Of a stretch of DNA of 64,000 bases, positions 8,981-16,442 are shown in pieces. The notes under the pieces were generated by a model. It was given only the letters and a program-made list of their open reading frames with translations, did not search any database and was not told the origin of the DNA. Position numbers and translations under genes: made by a program. This DNA comes from Parachitinimonas caeni (GTDB taxonomy: Bacteria > Pseudomonadota > Gammaproteobacteria > Burkholderiales > Chitinimonadaceae), in contig NZ_JARRAF010000005.1 in NCBI RefSeq assembly GCF_030129945.1, positions 1-64,000 on the forward strand, in the 5' to 3' direction. Numbering within the stretch: the first letter of the stretch is position 1; each line of letters begins with the position of its first letter.

Positions 8981-9488
8981 GATTCAGGCCCTCTAAAAAT
9001 GTCTGATGTATCGGGTGAGTAACAGAGGCGGCGCATTCATTCCAATACTAATTACGCAAATCTTGGATAGCTATTACCTGGGGCGAATGTGGGTGCTGCT
9101 GGACGTGGCCTGAACCGTTACCTGAGCATATGGAGCATATGCAGGATTACGGGCGCGCGTTGGTAACAATGGCGATCCTTGGGTTCCCTTCGGCGCAGGT
9201 GTGAAAAATGAAGAATCTATAAAAAACGCCTATAAAACAAAGCAATAAGAAGTTTTTGGCGAAACATTTCATGATTTTTTGCTGATTGTGTGAACTGCCT
9301 TCTCTTGGCGGTCACTTACCCGGTGTAGCGTGACTGAAAACGAAATCGGAAACGCTGAAGGCTGACAGTAGGTCCAGGGGCACAACAAGATCTGGATAAA
9401 TCCAGTAGACCTCCGAACGCTTCTGGTCAGTATGAATACGGCGCAGTGCCTTTTTACTTATGAGCAAGTTTTCAAAGGAGTATTTGAA
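8981..9488. promoter_or_regulatory. Divergent control region between sctW and the translocon block
   Basis: About 500 non-coding bases drive two divergent T3SS units. Visible structure: AGCATATG repeated twice at 11-base spacing near 9125-9141; and an A-rich stretch at 9200-9250 with CTATAAAA at 9217-9224 and again at 9230-9237 (13-base period), a layout that could suit a dimeric activator binding one face of the helix. No single sigma-70 promoter stands out. Assignment as control region is inference from gene layout. Confidence 0.55.
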
Positions 9489-10022
9489 ATGACTACAGGC
9501 GTAAACGCAGCAACCGCAGTAGCTCCACAATCTTTCGAGTCACTGAACCTGGAAGCCGAAATGATGGCCATACAGATCACCCGTGCCAATCTGCTTGAGG
9601 GTTCGCTGGTTGATCAGTTGAACGAAGTAAAGAACCGTAACGCCGAAATCGCCAAGCTGAATCAGACCCTGAACGCACTGCGTAGCGTTAAGGGCGACAA
9701 GAAGGATGATGCGGAAGTCAAGATCAACTCTGAATTGTCGGCCGCAGATCGCGCCAATCTGAATTCCCTGCTGAAGGATGCCAATGTTAAGGATATTCCT
9801 GGCTCATTGGCTGCAGGCAGCGAAGTCAAGACCAACGGTGCCACCATCAATACCTGGATCGAAGCGATCAAGGGCAAGATTGATAGCCTGAATAGCACCC
9901 AGCAGCTGGCCATGGTTCGTATGCAGAGCCTGATGAACAAGCGCAATGAAGCCTTCGACCTGTTGAGCACCTGCCTCAAGAAGTTCGCAGACGCCAACAG
10001 CAGCATCATCCAGAAGTTCTAA
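9489..10022 (+). CDS. Putative T3SS needle-tip / V-antigen-like protein, paralogue 1 (SctA-like)
   Basis: A 177-residue protein. ATG 9489 is preferred over an upstream in-frame start because AAAGGAG ends 8 bases before it. Its ends are near-identical to the 227-residue protein at 10602: N-terminal SFESLNLEAEMMAIQI and C-terminal DSLNSTQQLAMVRMQSLMNK plus ...FDLLSTCLKKF. The C-terminal amphipathic helix (NKRNEAFDLLSTCLKKFADA) resembles the polymerising C-terminal helix of LcrV/PcrV, IpaD/BipD and EspA tip or filament proteins. Gene order (tip, LcrG-like, tip, LcrH-like, YopB-like, YopD-like) supports a tip role. It is shorter than LcrV (about 326), so the head domain is reduced. Confidence 0.68.
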   Translation: MTTGVNAATAVAPQSFESLNLEAEMMAIQITRANLLEGSLVDQLNEVKNRNAEIAKLNQTLNALRSVKGDKKDDAEVKINSELSAADRANLNSLLKDANVKDIPGSLAAGSEVKTNGATINTWIEAIKGKIDSLNSTQQLAMVRMQSLMNKRNEAFDLLSTCLKKFADANSSIIQKF

Positions 10023-10030
10023 AGCAGTGC

Positions 10031-10049
10031 GGCCGGCCTGGGGCCGGCC
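10031..10049 (+). terminator. GC-rich stem-loop after tip paralogue 1
   Basis: GGCCGGCC at 10031-10038 pairs with 10042-10049 around a 3-base loop. There is no T-tract, so it may be an mRNA 3'-end stabiliser or attenuator rather than a strong terminator. Confidence 0.5.
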
Positions 10050-10232
10050 CCGCTCGGCTCATCGGATGGCTGGGGTTGTCGATTTTCGGTGTGTGCGGAA
10101 TTTGCTGTGCTGTGGGTTTGCCCGGGCGGGCTGGATGCTTCGATTGTTTATCGAGGATTGCCACGTGCACCGTGCTAAATCTACAGTGGCGTAGTCTGCA
10201 GTCTAATTTCAACAGCTCAACAGGAGTTGAAC

Positions 10233-10538
10233 ATGGGCCCAAATTCTGAACAAAACAGCGCTGAAATCATTGCCGCAGCCGAGCGGATGCTGAGCGAAGT
10301 AGAGCGTGCCTTGGCTGAAACAGCCGATATTTTCGAGTCGCACGGTACGAGCCGTGAACGAGTGGAGCAGTTCATCGGCCCCTCGGTGCGCAGTACCGGC
10401 GAAAACAATGCCCAGAAAGCCTTTGCCGAAGATATGGCGGCCATTGATGAAGAAGTACATCAGGCCAGGTTACGGAATGAATTCAGTGCAGGTGCAAGCG
10501 CACCGCCCAAGGTAAAGCGCCCGCGCAACATGGTTTGA
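10233..10538 (+). CDS. LcrG/PcrG-like small protein
   Basis: A 101-residue acidic, helical protein encoded between the two tip paralogues; ATG 10233 has AGGAG 6 bases upstream. It follows the layout of LcrG (95 residues): an N-terminal amphipathic helix (AERMLSEVERALAETADIF), a turn-helix GTSRERVEQFIGPS resembling LcrG's GLTPEAVMKIFAGRS, an acidic helix (EDMAAIDEEVHQAR), and a basic C terminus KRPRNMV comparable to LcrG's KRPRKPTMM. LcrG binds LcrV and helps block effector export. Similarity is weak and was judged by eye; position beside tip genes, before an lcrH-like gene, strengthens it. Confidence 0.55.
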   Translation: MGPNSEQNSAEIIAAAERMLSEVERALAETADIFESHGTSRERVEQFIGPSVRSTGENNAQKAFAEDMAAIDEEVHQARLRNEFSAGASAPPKVKRPRNMV

Positions 10539-10601
10539 CCAAACATCACGCGAGACAGTGCCCAACAAGCCGCTGCTCGTACGACCGAAGGAGTATTAGT
10601 C

Positions 10602-11285
10602 ATGACAACATCAGTAAGCGGTAACACCGGCACAGCTGCAGTCAATGCAAACAGCTTTGAATCTCTGAATCTTGAAGCCGAAATCATGGCTACCCAGATC
10701 ATCCGTTCTAACTTGATCGACGCCTCGCTGACCGATCAGCTGTCGGATGTGAAGAATCGCAATAGCCAGATTGCGGCCAAGAACAACGAGATCAATGCCC
10801 TACGTGCCAAGGGGCCGCAGCTGGAAGCCAAGATTGCACAGATGCAGGAACTGCAGGCGATTCTGGAAAAAGGCAAGCCGGGTAATGACAATAGCTGGCA
10901 CGGCATCAGCTATGGCATGGGCGACGATGGTCCCAAGTCATATTCGATGTATGAGGACTTGAAGAAATTGGGCTGCACTGACCCAGGTACTGCTGGTGTA
11001 CGGAATGTTGACGGTAACCATACCCTCGACGCAAAAGGTAGTACCTTCAATACCTGGATTGCAGAGCTGAAGACCAAGATTCAGGAAGCCAAGACAGAGA
11101 TTGATACATCCAAGTCGCAGATTGATACTCTGAAGTCAGATGTTGATAGCCTCAACAGCACCCAGCAGCTCGCGATGGTCCGCATGCAGAGTCTGATGAA
11201 CAAGCGGAACGAGTCGTTTGATCTGCTGAGTACCTGTCTGAAGAAGTTCTCCGACGCAAACAGCAGCCTGATCCAGAAGTTCTAA
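10602..11285 (+). CDS. Putative T3SS needle-tip / V-antigen-like protein, paralogue 2 (SctA-like)
   Basis: A 227-residue paralogue of the protein at 9489. Both ends match it (SFESLNLEAEIMATQIIRSN at the start, LMNKRNESFDLLSTCLKKFS at the end) and both have an NTWI segment before the C-terminal helix. It carries about 50 extra residues: a Gly-rich insertion (NSWHGISYGMGDDGPKSYSM) and a longer coiled-coil (KIQEAKTEIDTSKSQIDTLK). Such coiled-coil plus globular insertion is the plan of tip proteins. Ribosome site GAAGGAG lies 8 bases upstream. It precedes a SycD-like chaperone and the two translocators. A filament (EspA-like) role is an alternative. Confidence 0.7.
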   Translation: MTTSVSGNTGTAAVNANSFESLNLEAEIMATQIIRSNLIDASLTDQLSDVKNRNSQIAAKNNEINALRAKGPQLEAKIAQMQELQAILEKGKPGNDNSWHGISYGMGDDGPKSYSMYEDLKKLGCTDPGTAGVRNVDGNHTLDAKGSTFNTWIAELKTKIQEAKTEIDTSKSQIDTLKSDVDSLNSTQQLAMVRMQSLMNKRNESFDLLSTCLKKFSDANSSLIQKF

Positions 11286-11305
11286 TTTGGCAGCATACCT
11301 ACACC

Positions 11306-11327
11306 AGATCGGCCTTCGGGCCGATCT
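11306..11327 (+). terminator. Stem-loop after tip paralogue 2
   Basis: AGATCGGCC (11306-11314) pairs perfectly with GGCCGATCT (11319-11327) around a TTCG tetraloop, followed by TGCTTT. It could act as a weak terminator or attenuator before the chaperone and translocators. Confidence 0.6.
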
Positions 11328-11362
11328 TGCTTTGAAGATCTAGATTTCCAGGGAGTTTTGGC

Positions 11363-11860
11363 ATGAACACAGAACCGATTACCGATGAGCAAATTGAACG
11401 TCTGGCATCCGATCTGACCGAGCTATGGTCAATTGGCGGTACGCTCAAGGATGTTTATGGATTCACTCCGGAAGAGTGCGAAGCCGTCTACACCCTGGGT
11501 TACAACCTCTACAACCAGGGCAAATTCCTTGATGCGCTCAAGGCATTCGGCTTTCTGTTGATGCATGACCATCTGGAGCGTCGCTACTACAAGTCGTTTG
11601 CCTCGGCCTTGCAAATGCTCAAGCGCTACGAGGAAGCAATCAAGCATTACAGCATTGCGTCGATGCTTGATCTGTCTGATCCCGAACCGACATTCCACAC
11701 CGGTGAATGCATGGTGGGCATCGGCATGATCGAAGAAGCCAAAGAAGCCTTCGATCTCGTGGTGCGTCAGACCGAGAAAAAAGAAGCCTATGCCGTGATG
11801 CACGAGCAGGCTAAAGCCTTGTTGGCATTGCTGGAAAAGCGCGAAGAAGCGACGTCGTAA
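11363..11860 (+). CDS. SycD/LcrH-type translocator chaperone 1
   Basis: A 165-residue class II T3SS chaperone with three TPRs (AVYTLGYNLYNQGKFLDALK; YYKSFASALQMLKRYEEAIK; TFHTGECMVGIGMIEEAKEA). These chaperones bind the hydrophobic translocators in the cytoplasm and keep them soluble; SycD is 168 residues. It lies directly upstream of the YopB-like translocator, as lcrH does in Yersinia. A second family member follows the translocators at 14290, so the two may split the job. Confidence 0.92.
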   Translation: MNTEPITDEQIERLASDLTELWSIGGTLKDVYGFTPEECEAVYTLGYNLYNQGKFLDALKAFGFLLMHDHLERRYYKSFASALQMLKRYEEAIKHYSIASMLDLSDPEPTFHTGECMVGIGMIEEAKEAFDLVVRQTEKKEAYAVMHEQAKALLALLEKREEATS

Positions 11861-11868
11861 CAAAATAT

Positions 11869-11907
11869 GCGATTGGGTTCCCACAATAAATTACGGAACC
11901 CAAATCG
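11869..11907 (+). repeat. Stem-loop between chaperone 1 and the large translocator
   Basis: GCGATTGGGTTCC pairs with GGAACCCAAATCGC (one bulged base) around a 13-base AT-rich loop. No T-tract; most likely an mRNA structure in the operon. Confidence 0.5.
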
Positions 11908-11963
11908 CTGCCGTGTCACTCAAGCAGTGTGTAGGTTGAGTGAACCCCCAGGAGAAAGAAACC

Positions 11964-13202
11964 ATGACAATCAATAGCGTAAACAGTAATACCCAGCCTT
12001 TGACGCTGAACACCACTTCCGTCGATGGCTCCGGTACTCAAACCCAGGCCAACGGTGTTGTGGCGGTTGACCCGGCAAAGCTGCTGGCCGATCTGCTGAA
12101 TACTGTTGCGCAGATCGCGTCGCAGGGCAAAGACGGCAAGGATGCTGGCCGCCCTGGTCCCAAAGGCGCACCGGCTCTTGAGCAGCCGACAATGGAATTC
12201 AGTGCAGACCAGATGTCGTTGTTGCTGGGCGCACTGCAGACCAAGAGCGCAGAAATGCAGCTGGCCACTGCCAAGGAAGGCATCAAGATTTCTGCCGACC
12301 AGAAGAAAGCAGCACACAACGACGCCATCAACAAACTGATGGAAGCCGCACAAAAGATTGCAGAGGCAATCGAAAAGCAAAAAGCCAACAAGATTCTCGG
12401 CTGGTTTACCAAGATTTTCTCCTTCGTTGCTTCGCTGGTTGCTGTGATTGCAGCTGCTGTCGCAACGGTGGCAACCGGTGGTGCCGCAGCGCCACTGTTG
12501 GCCCTCGCCTGTATGGGCCTTGCTGCAACGACAATGGATTTGGCGAATGCAATCAGCAAGGAATGCGGCGGGCCGGATATTTCGATCAGTGGCCTGATGA
12601 CCCAAGGCATGACCAAGATGCTCGAAGCGTTTGGTGTGGACAAAGAGAAAGCCGAGCAGCTCGGCAAAGTGCTGGCGGGTGCCGTCGCACTGGTGGTGGC
12701 TCCGGGTGCTGCCGCCATCATGGCTCCAGATCTGATCGGCAATATGGTTGGCGGTATCGCTGAATTGTGCGGTTGTGACAAGCAGACAGCCCAGTACATT
12801 GCCATGGGCGTGACGATGGCCGTGCAGTTGGCAGTCGCTGTCGCCATGATTGCCGCAACGGGTGGTGCCGGCGCGGGCGCAGCAGTGTCTGGCGCAGCGC
12901 GCGTGGCGCAGAACATCGGCAAGATCACCAGCATCGTGGCTCAGGGTGTGGGTGGTGCGCTGAACGTCGCCCAAGGTGGCATCAAGATTGATGTAGCCAT
13001 GGTTCAGCGTGACGCCGAGAACGCCAAAGCCGACAAGGCCGATATCGACAAGCTGATCCTGAAGCTGCAGAAGATGATGGAAGATGATCAGGAGCGGGTG
13101 AAGGAAGTGGTGCAGCAGCTCGAGGAATCGATGCAGCTCGTCAGCCAGATGATCAACTCGACCGCATCTGCCAACGTTCAGACGGTTCGCAACTTTGCCT
13201 GA
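11964..13202 (+). CDS. sctE: T3SS large translocator, YopB/PopB/SseC type
   Basis: A 412-residue pore-forming translocator. ATG 11964 is used because AGGAG lies 8-9 bases upstream; an upstream in-frame start lacks this. Order of features: an N-terminal region with a likely chaperone-binding site, a coiled-coil (about 95-142), a first hydrophobic block at about 144-196 (ILGWFTKIFSFVASLVAVIA and following Ala/Gly-rich stretch), a second at about 235-310, and an amphipathic/coiled C terminus (about 345-405). This two-hairpin hydrophobic plan is diagnostic for YopB/SseC/EspD. It would insert into the host membrane with the partner encoded next. Confidence 0.9.
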   Translation: MTINSVNSNTQPLTLNTTSVDGSGTQTQANGVVAVDPAKLLADLLNTVAQIASQGKDGKDAGRPGPKGAPALEQPTMEFSADQMSLLLGALQTKSAEMQLATAKEGIKISADQKKAAHNDAINKLMEAAQKIAEAIEKQKANKILGWFTKIFSFVASLVAVIAAAVATVATGGAAAPLLALACMGLAATTMDLANAISKECGGPDISISGLMTQGMTKMLEAFGVDKEKAEQLGKVLAGAVALVVAPGAAAIMAPDLIGNMVGGIAELCGCDKQTAQYIAMGVTMAVQLAVAVAMIAATGGAGAGAAVSGAARVAQNIGKITSIVAQGVGGALNVAQGGIKIDVAMVQRDAENAKADKADIDKLILKLQKMMEDDQERVKEVVQQLEESMQLVSQMINSTASANVQTVRNFA

Positions 13203-13208
13203 TCACGC

Positions 13209-13228
13209 GTGGCGGGAGAACCCGCCAC
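13209..13228 (+). repeat. Stem-loop between the two translocator genes
   Basis: GTGGCGGG (13209-13216) pairs perfectly with CCCGCCAC (13221-13228) across AGAA. No T-tract follows; probably an intercistronic mRNA hairpin. Confidence 0.5.
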
Positions 13229-13263
13229 CGCCTGAATCGCACTAGAGATTTGGAGAATTTAAA

Positions 13264-14193
13264 ATGACTATCAATGTAAACAGCTCACAGGCCGCTTATC
13301 AGCAACTCGTTACCGATACTTCTGGCGATGTATCGGCCAAGATCGACGAACTTGCCAAAGGGCTCAGCCCGGAAGAGGCGGCCAAGTTCCATCAAATTGC
13401 AGATGCCTTCATGGCACAGCTCGCCAAGCTCGGCGATGGCATCAAGCTGGATGAGCCTGAAGTCAACAAGAATGGCAGCCTGGAAGGCTTGAAGGGCGGC
13501 TTGTCGAGTGCTCAGGATGGCATCCTGACCGACATCTACGCTTTCATGACCTTGTTTACCAAAATGGCGCAAGAGTCACGTCAGTCCGCCCGCATCATGC
13601 GTGAGGCCGATCTGCAATCACAGATCAACGACCTGAAAGAGGCTGCTCAGAAGATTCGGGATGCTGCCCAGCAGCGCTTTGTGTCGGCCGTGGTACAAGG
13701 TGCTTGCCAGATTGGCATGGGTGCACTGCAGATGGGTTCGGCAGCAGCGTCGGGCTATCAGATGGGCAAGAGCATTTCCAATTCGAACAACGCAGCTGAC
13801 TTGAAGCAAGGTGCAAGTTCTATCAAGGAAGCTGCGAAGACCGACTCCAGCCTCAAGTCAGAAGCAGCGAACTGGACAGCGGCCTCAGACAAGGCATCGG
13901 CCAATGCAACCAAGTTCAGCAACAGCGCAGAAGCCTACCGTATGGGTGGTCAGGGCCTGGGTCAACTGGCAGATGGTGCTGGCAAGATTGGTGCTGCTTA
14001 TGCAGACAAACAAGCGGCTGACGAAGAAGCAATGCGTTCTGAGCTTGAAGCTAGCTCCAAGGTTCACGAGGCCGCTCGCGACAAGGATAATGAGCTGATG
14101 CAGCAAATGATGGATATCATTCGCGACATCCGCGACAAGTTGGCCGCAATCGAGCAGTCGAACAGCGAAACCAACCGCAAGATCATCAGCTAA
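13264..14193 (+). CDS. sctB: T3SS small translocator, YopD/PopD/SseD type
   Basis: A 309-residue protein with a single central hydrophobic segment (about 138-168, VSAVVQGACQIGMGALQMGS), helical flanks, and an amphipathic coiled-coil C terminus (about 255-300), the plan of YopD (306 residues), PopD and EspB. It is the second pore subunit. A strong ribosome site (GGAG, then AATTTAAA) precedes ATG 13264. It starts with the same MTIN-N-S pattern as the upstream large translocator, possibly a shared export signal. Confidence 0.88.
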   Translation: MTINVNSSQAAYQQLVTDTSGDVSAKIDELAKGLSPEEAAKFHQIADAFMAQLAKLGDGIKLDEPEVNKNGSLEGLKGGLSSAQDGILTDIYAFMTLFTKMAQESRQSARIMREADLQSQINDLKEAAQKIRDAAQQRFVSAVVQGACQIGMGALQMGSAAASGYQMGKSISNSNNAADLKQGASSIKEAAKTDSSLKSEAANWTAASDKASANATKFSNSAEAYRMGGQGLGQLADGAGKIGAAYADKQAADEEAMRSELEASSKVHEAARDKDNELMQQMMDIIRDIRDKLAAIEQSNSETNRKIIS

Positions 14194-14205
14194 GCTGACT
14201 GGAAG

Positions 14206-14234
14206 ACCAACCCGGCATGCAGTGCCGGGTTGGT
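14206..14234 (+). terminator. Stem-loop after the small translocator gene
   Basis: ACCAACCCGGCA (14206-14217) pairs perfectly with TGCCGGGTTGGT (14223-14234), a 12-bp stem with a 5-base loop followed by TAATTGG. It is the strongest hairpin of the translocon block and may terminate or attenuate transcription before the export block. Confidence 0.6.
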
Positions 14235-14289
14235 TAATTGGATTGTGTTGAATTGACAATAAGTCCGAGCTATCGGAAAGGACGATCGT

Positions 14290-14763
14290 ATGAGCACCGA
14301 AACTGTTACCCCTACGAACTCGATTGATGCCGTATTCGAGGAGTTCGCCAAAGAAGCCGCTCAGTTGCCCGGTGCTCGACGCTTTCATGATGAAGACCTC
14401 GAAATGGTTTACATGATTGGTTACAACCTCTACATGCAAACCAAGTACACCGAAGCTCTACGCTATTTTGCCTTGCTGACCACCTACCGCCCGCTGGAAA
14501 CCCGATATCTGATGGGTCTGGGGGCTACCCAGCAGATGCTGAAGAATTACGAAGGGGCCATCCAGGCCTATGCCCTGGCGACCATGGTCAAGCCAGAAGA
14601 ATCCGAGCCGACTTTGCATGTTGCCGAGTGCCTGGTGGGCATGGGGCAGTTTGGGGAAGCGCGCGAAACCCTGCGCATGTTGATTCATGTCTGCAATCTT
14701 TCCGGCAAAGTTGAGTTGCGCGGCCGGGCGGAAGGATTGCTGACCCTGATCGAAAAGCACTGA
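14290..14763 (+). CDS. SycD/LcrH-type translocator chaperone 2
   Basis: A 157-residue class II TPR chaperone related to the one at 11363 (shared motifs MIGYNLYMQTKYTEALRYF and LHVAECLVGMGQFGEARETL). It directly follows the small translocator and precedes the SctG-like gene. It may serve the small translocator while the upstream copy serves the large one; this split is inference. Confidence 0.9.
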   Translation: MSTETVTPTNSIDAVFEEFAKEAAQLPGARRFHDEDLEMVYMIGYNLYMQTKYTEALRYFALLTTYRPLETRYLMGLGATQQMLKNYEGAIQAYALATMVKPEESEPTLHVAECLVGMGQFGEARETLRMLIHVCNLSGKVELRGRAEGLLTLIEKH

Positions 14764-14770
14764 TAGCCCG

Positions 14771-15178
14771 ATGTGGCTGTCTGCTGCACCTGCCGGCGAG
14801 CCGCTGGCACCTGACGAAATCCGGCTTCTTACCGAGCTGGGTTTTGTCGCTTCTGGGGCCGGCAAATTGGTGGAGGCTGCCGCCATATTCAATGGCTTGA
14901 AGGCGGTACGGCCCGACCGGAGCTTTGTCTATATTGGACTGGCAGTGACCTTGCTGAATGGTGGCAAAGCGGCCGAAGCCGCGATGCTGCTGGAACGGGA
15001 AGGTTTGCAGGCTTGTCCCGATGATCCGGAGATTCGGGTATTCTTGGGCCTCGCCCTGCGGTTATCCCGTAGAGCGCAGGAAAGTACCAAGGTTCTTGAA
15101 TCGGTGCTGACTGCCGAATGCTCTCCCGAGATCCGGGCGTTGGCCCAGTCGTTGTTAACCACCCCTGTTGTGGTCTGA
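14771..15178 (+). CDS. sctG: SctG-like TPR needle chaperone
   Basis: A 135-residue TPR protein (LLTELGFVASGAGKLVEAAA; FVYIGLAVTLLNGGKAAEAA; IRVFLGLALRLSRRAQESTK). YscG/PscG (about 115) are three-TPR proteins that cradle the C-terminal helix of the needle subunit, with YscE/PscE as co-chaperone. It begins 7 bases after the preceding chaperone stop and stands before sctI, as yscG does before yscH-I. Distinction from a generic TPR chaperone is by context. Confidence 0.72.
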   Translation: MWLSAAPAGEPLAPDEIRLLTELGFVASGAGKLVEAAAIFNGLKAVRPDRSFVYIGLAVTLLNGGKAAEAAMLLEREGLQACPDDPEIRVFLGLALRLSRRAQESTKVLESVLTAECSPEIRALAQSLLTTPVVV

Positions 15179-15200
15179 TCCTTTCCACCCGGAGATACCC

Positions 15201-15623
15201 ATGGAGCCGATGCTCATCACCCTGACCGGCGCTGCCGGTGTAACGGCCGCGCCAGCTGCAGTACCCGCCACGGCCAACTCGGCTGATGTTGCGCGCTTTG
15301 CCGAGGCCATGGCGCCTCAGGCCGGTACTGGCGCACCACAAGTTGCCGGACCTGTTGCCACCACCGTTACCGAGACGGCCCCTCCTGAAGTCAAAACGGT
15401 TGGGGATGCCATTCTGGATAGCCTCCGATCAGTCAATCAGGACGTCCAGTCGAAGTGGGGGCAATTGCAATCCGATCTTTCTGATCCGGCACATATGTCC
15501 TCAATAACCGACATGCTGCGCATGCAGATGCAACTGACCCAGATGTCAGTGCAATTTGAACTGGTAGGCAAGGCCATCAGCCGCTCTACCCAGAATATCG
15601 AACAGCTCATCAAGATTCAGTAA
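15201..15623 (+). CDS. sctI: T3SS inner rod protein SctI
   Basis: A 140-residue YscI/PscI/EscI-type inner rod or adapter protein. ATG 15201 has GGAG 6-8 bases upstream; a longer in-frame start at 15168 overlaps sctG. The N-terminal half is Ala/Thr/Pro-rich and low-complexity. The conserved part is the C terminus (about 85-140): MLRMQMQLTQMSVQFELVGK then a short helix to the end, matching the family's self-associating C-terminal helix. It sits directly before sctJ. Confidence 0.88.
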   Translation: MEPMLITLTGAAGVTAAPAAVPATANSADVARFAEAMAPQAGTGAPQVAGPVATTVTETAPPEVKTVGDAILDSLRSVNQDVQSKWGQLQSDLSDPAHMSSITDMLRMQMQLTQMSVQFELVGKAISRSTQNIEQLIKIQ

Positions 15624-15627
15624 ACCC

Positions 15628-16437
15628 ATGATTGCAACGTTTGCACGCTGGCGAGCGGCCTGCCTGGCCCTGATTGTTACCCTGGTTCTGACGGCCTGTG
15701 GCAGCTCGGTCGAGTTGATGGCCGCCATGCCTGAGGCAGAAGCCAATGAAGTCTTGGCTGCATTGCTGGAAAGCGGCATCAAGGCCGAGAAAATTGCGGG
15801 CAAGGAAGGTATGGTGGGCTTGTCCATCGACAAGGACAGCGTTGCCAAAGCCGTCGAGGTATTGCGTGCCCGAGGGCTGCCCAAGGAGCGGTTTGCGCGG
15901 ATGGGGGAGGTTTTCAAGAAGGAAGGCCTGATTTCATCCCCGCTCGAAGAGCGGGCGCGTTATCTGTGGGCATTGTCGCAGGAGCTGTCATCTACTCTGT
16001 CACAGATTGATGGCGTCTTGACGGCGCGGGTGCATGTCGTATTGCCCGAGCGGAGTGCGGATACCGATACCGCATTGCCCTCTTCTGCAGCGGTTTTCAT
16101 TCGCCATCAGGAGTCCTACAGCCTTGATGGGGTGATTCCGCAGATCAAACGTCTGGTTACCAACAGTATTCCCGGACTTTCCACCGACAAGGTGTCGGTG
16201 GTGCTGGTGCCGGCTCAAGCCAGCAATCTTGCCGGAACCAGCAAGGTTTCCATGGCGGAGGCGTTTGGCTTCAAAGTGTCCCCCGAGTCTGCCGGAACCT
16301 TGAAGGCAGTCCTCATCAGCCTGATCGTCCTGTTGCTGGCTGCTCTGGGCGGGGCAGGCTGGCTGGCTTGGCGTTATATCGGCAGGGATTATTGGCAGAC
16401 CCGCCAGGCAACCCAGTCCGGCAAGGCAGATCACTGA
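15628..16437 (+). CDS. sctJ: T3SS inner-ring lipoprotein SctJ
   Basis: A 269-residue YscJ/PrgK/HrcJ protein. It has a lipoprotein signal (LVLTAC, Cys 24 as lipidated residue), two periplasmic ring-building modules (about 30-90 and 110-200; typical ARVHVVLPER block), and one C-terminal transmembrane helix (about 231-253, VLISLIVLLLAALGGAGWLA). It forms the inner ring of the basal body with SctD outside. It follows sctI by 4 bases. Confidence 0.96.
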   Translation: MIATFARWRAACLALIVTLVLTACGSSVELMAAMPEAEANEVLAALLESGIKAEKIAGKEGMVGLSIDKDSVAKAVEVLRARGLPKERFARMGEVFKKEGLISSPLEERARYLWALSQELSSTLSQIDGVLTARVHVVLPERSADTDTALPSSAAVFIRHQESYSLDGVIPQIKRLVTNSIPGLSTDKVSVVLVPAQASNLAGTSKVSMAEAFGFKVSPESAGTLKAVLISLIVLLLAALGGAGWLAWRYIGRDYWQTRQATQSGKADH

Positions 16438-16442
16438 TCGCT

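Noticed and set aside
9432..9488. In-frame extension of tip paralogue 1 from ATG 9432
   Set aside because: The paralogue starts at the equivalent of ATG 9489 and the strong AAAGGAG lies between the two starts.
11916..12974. A long (352-codon) antisense frame opposite the large translocator gene
   Set aside because: Cys/His-rich, low-complexity translation typical of a shadow frame; the plus-strand gene has a ribosome site and diagnostic hydrophobic blocks.
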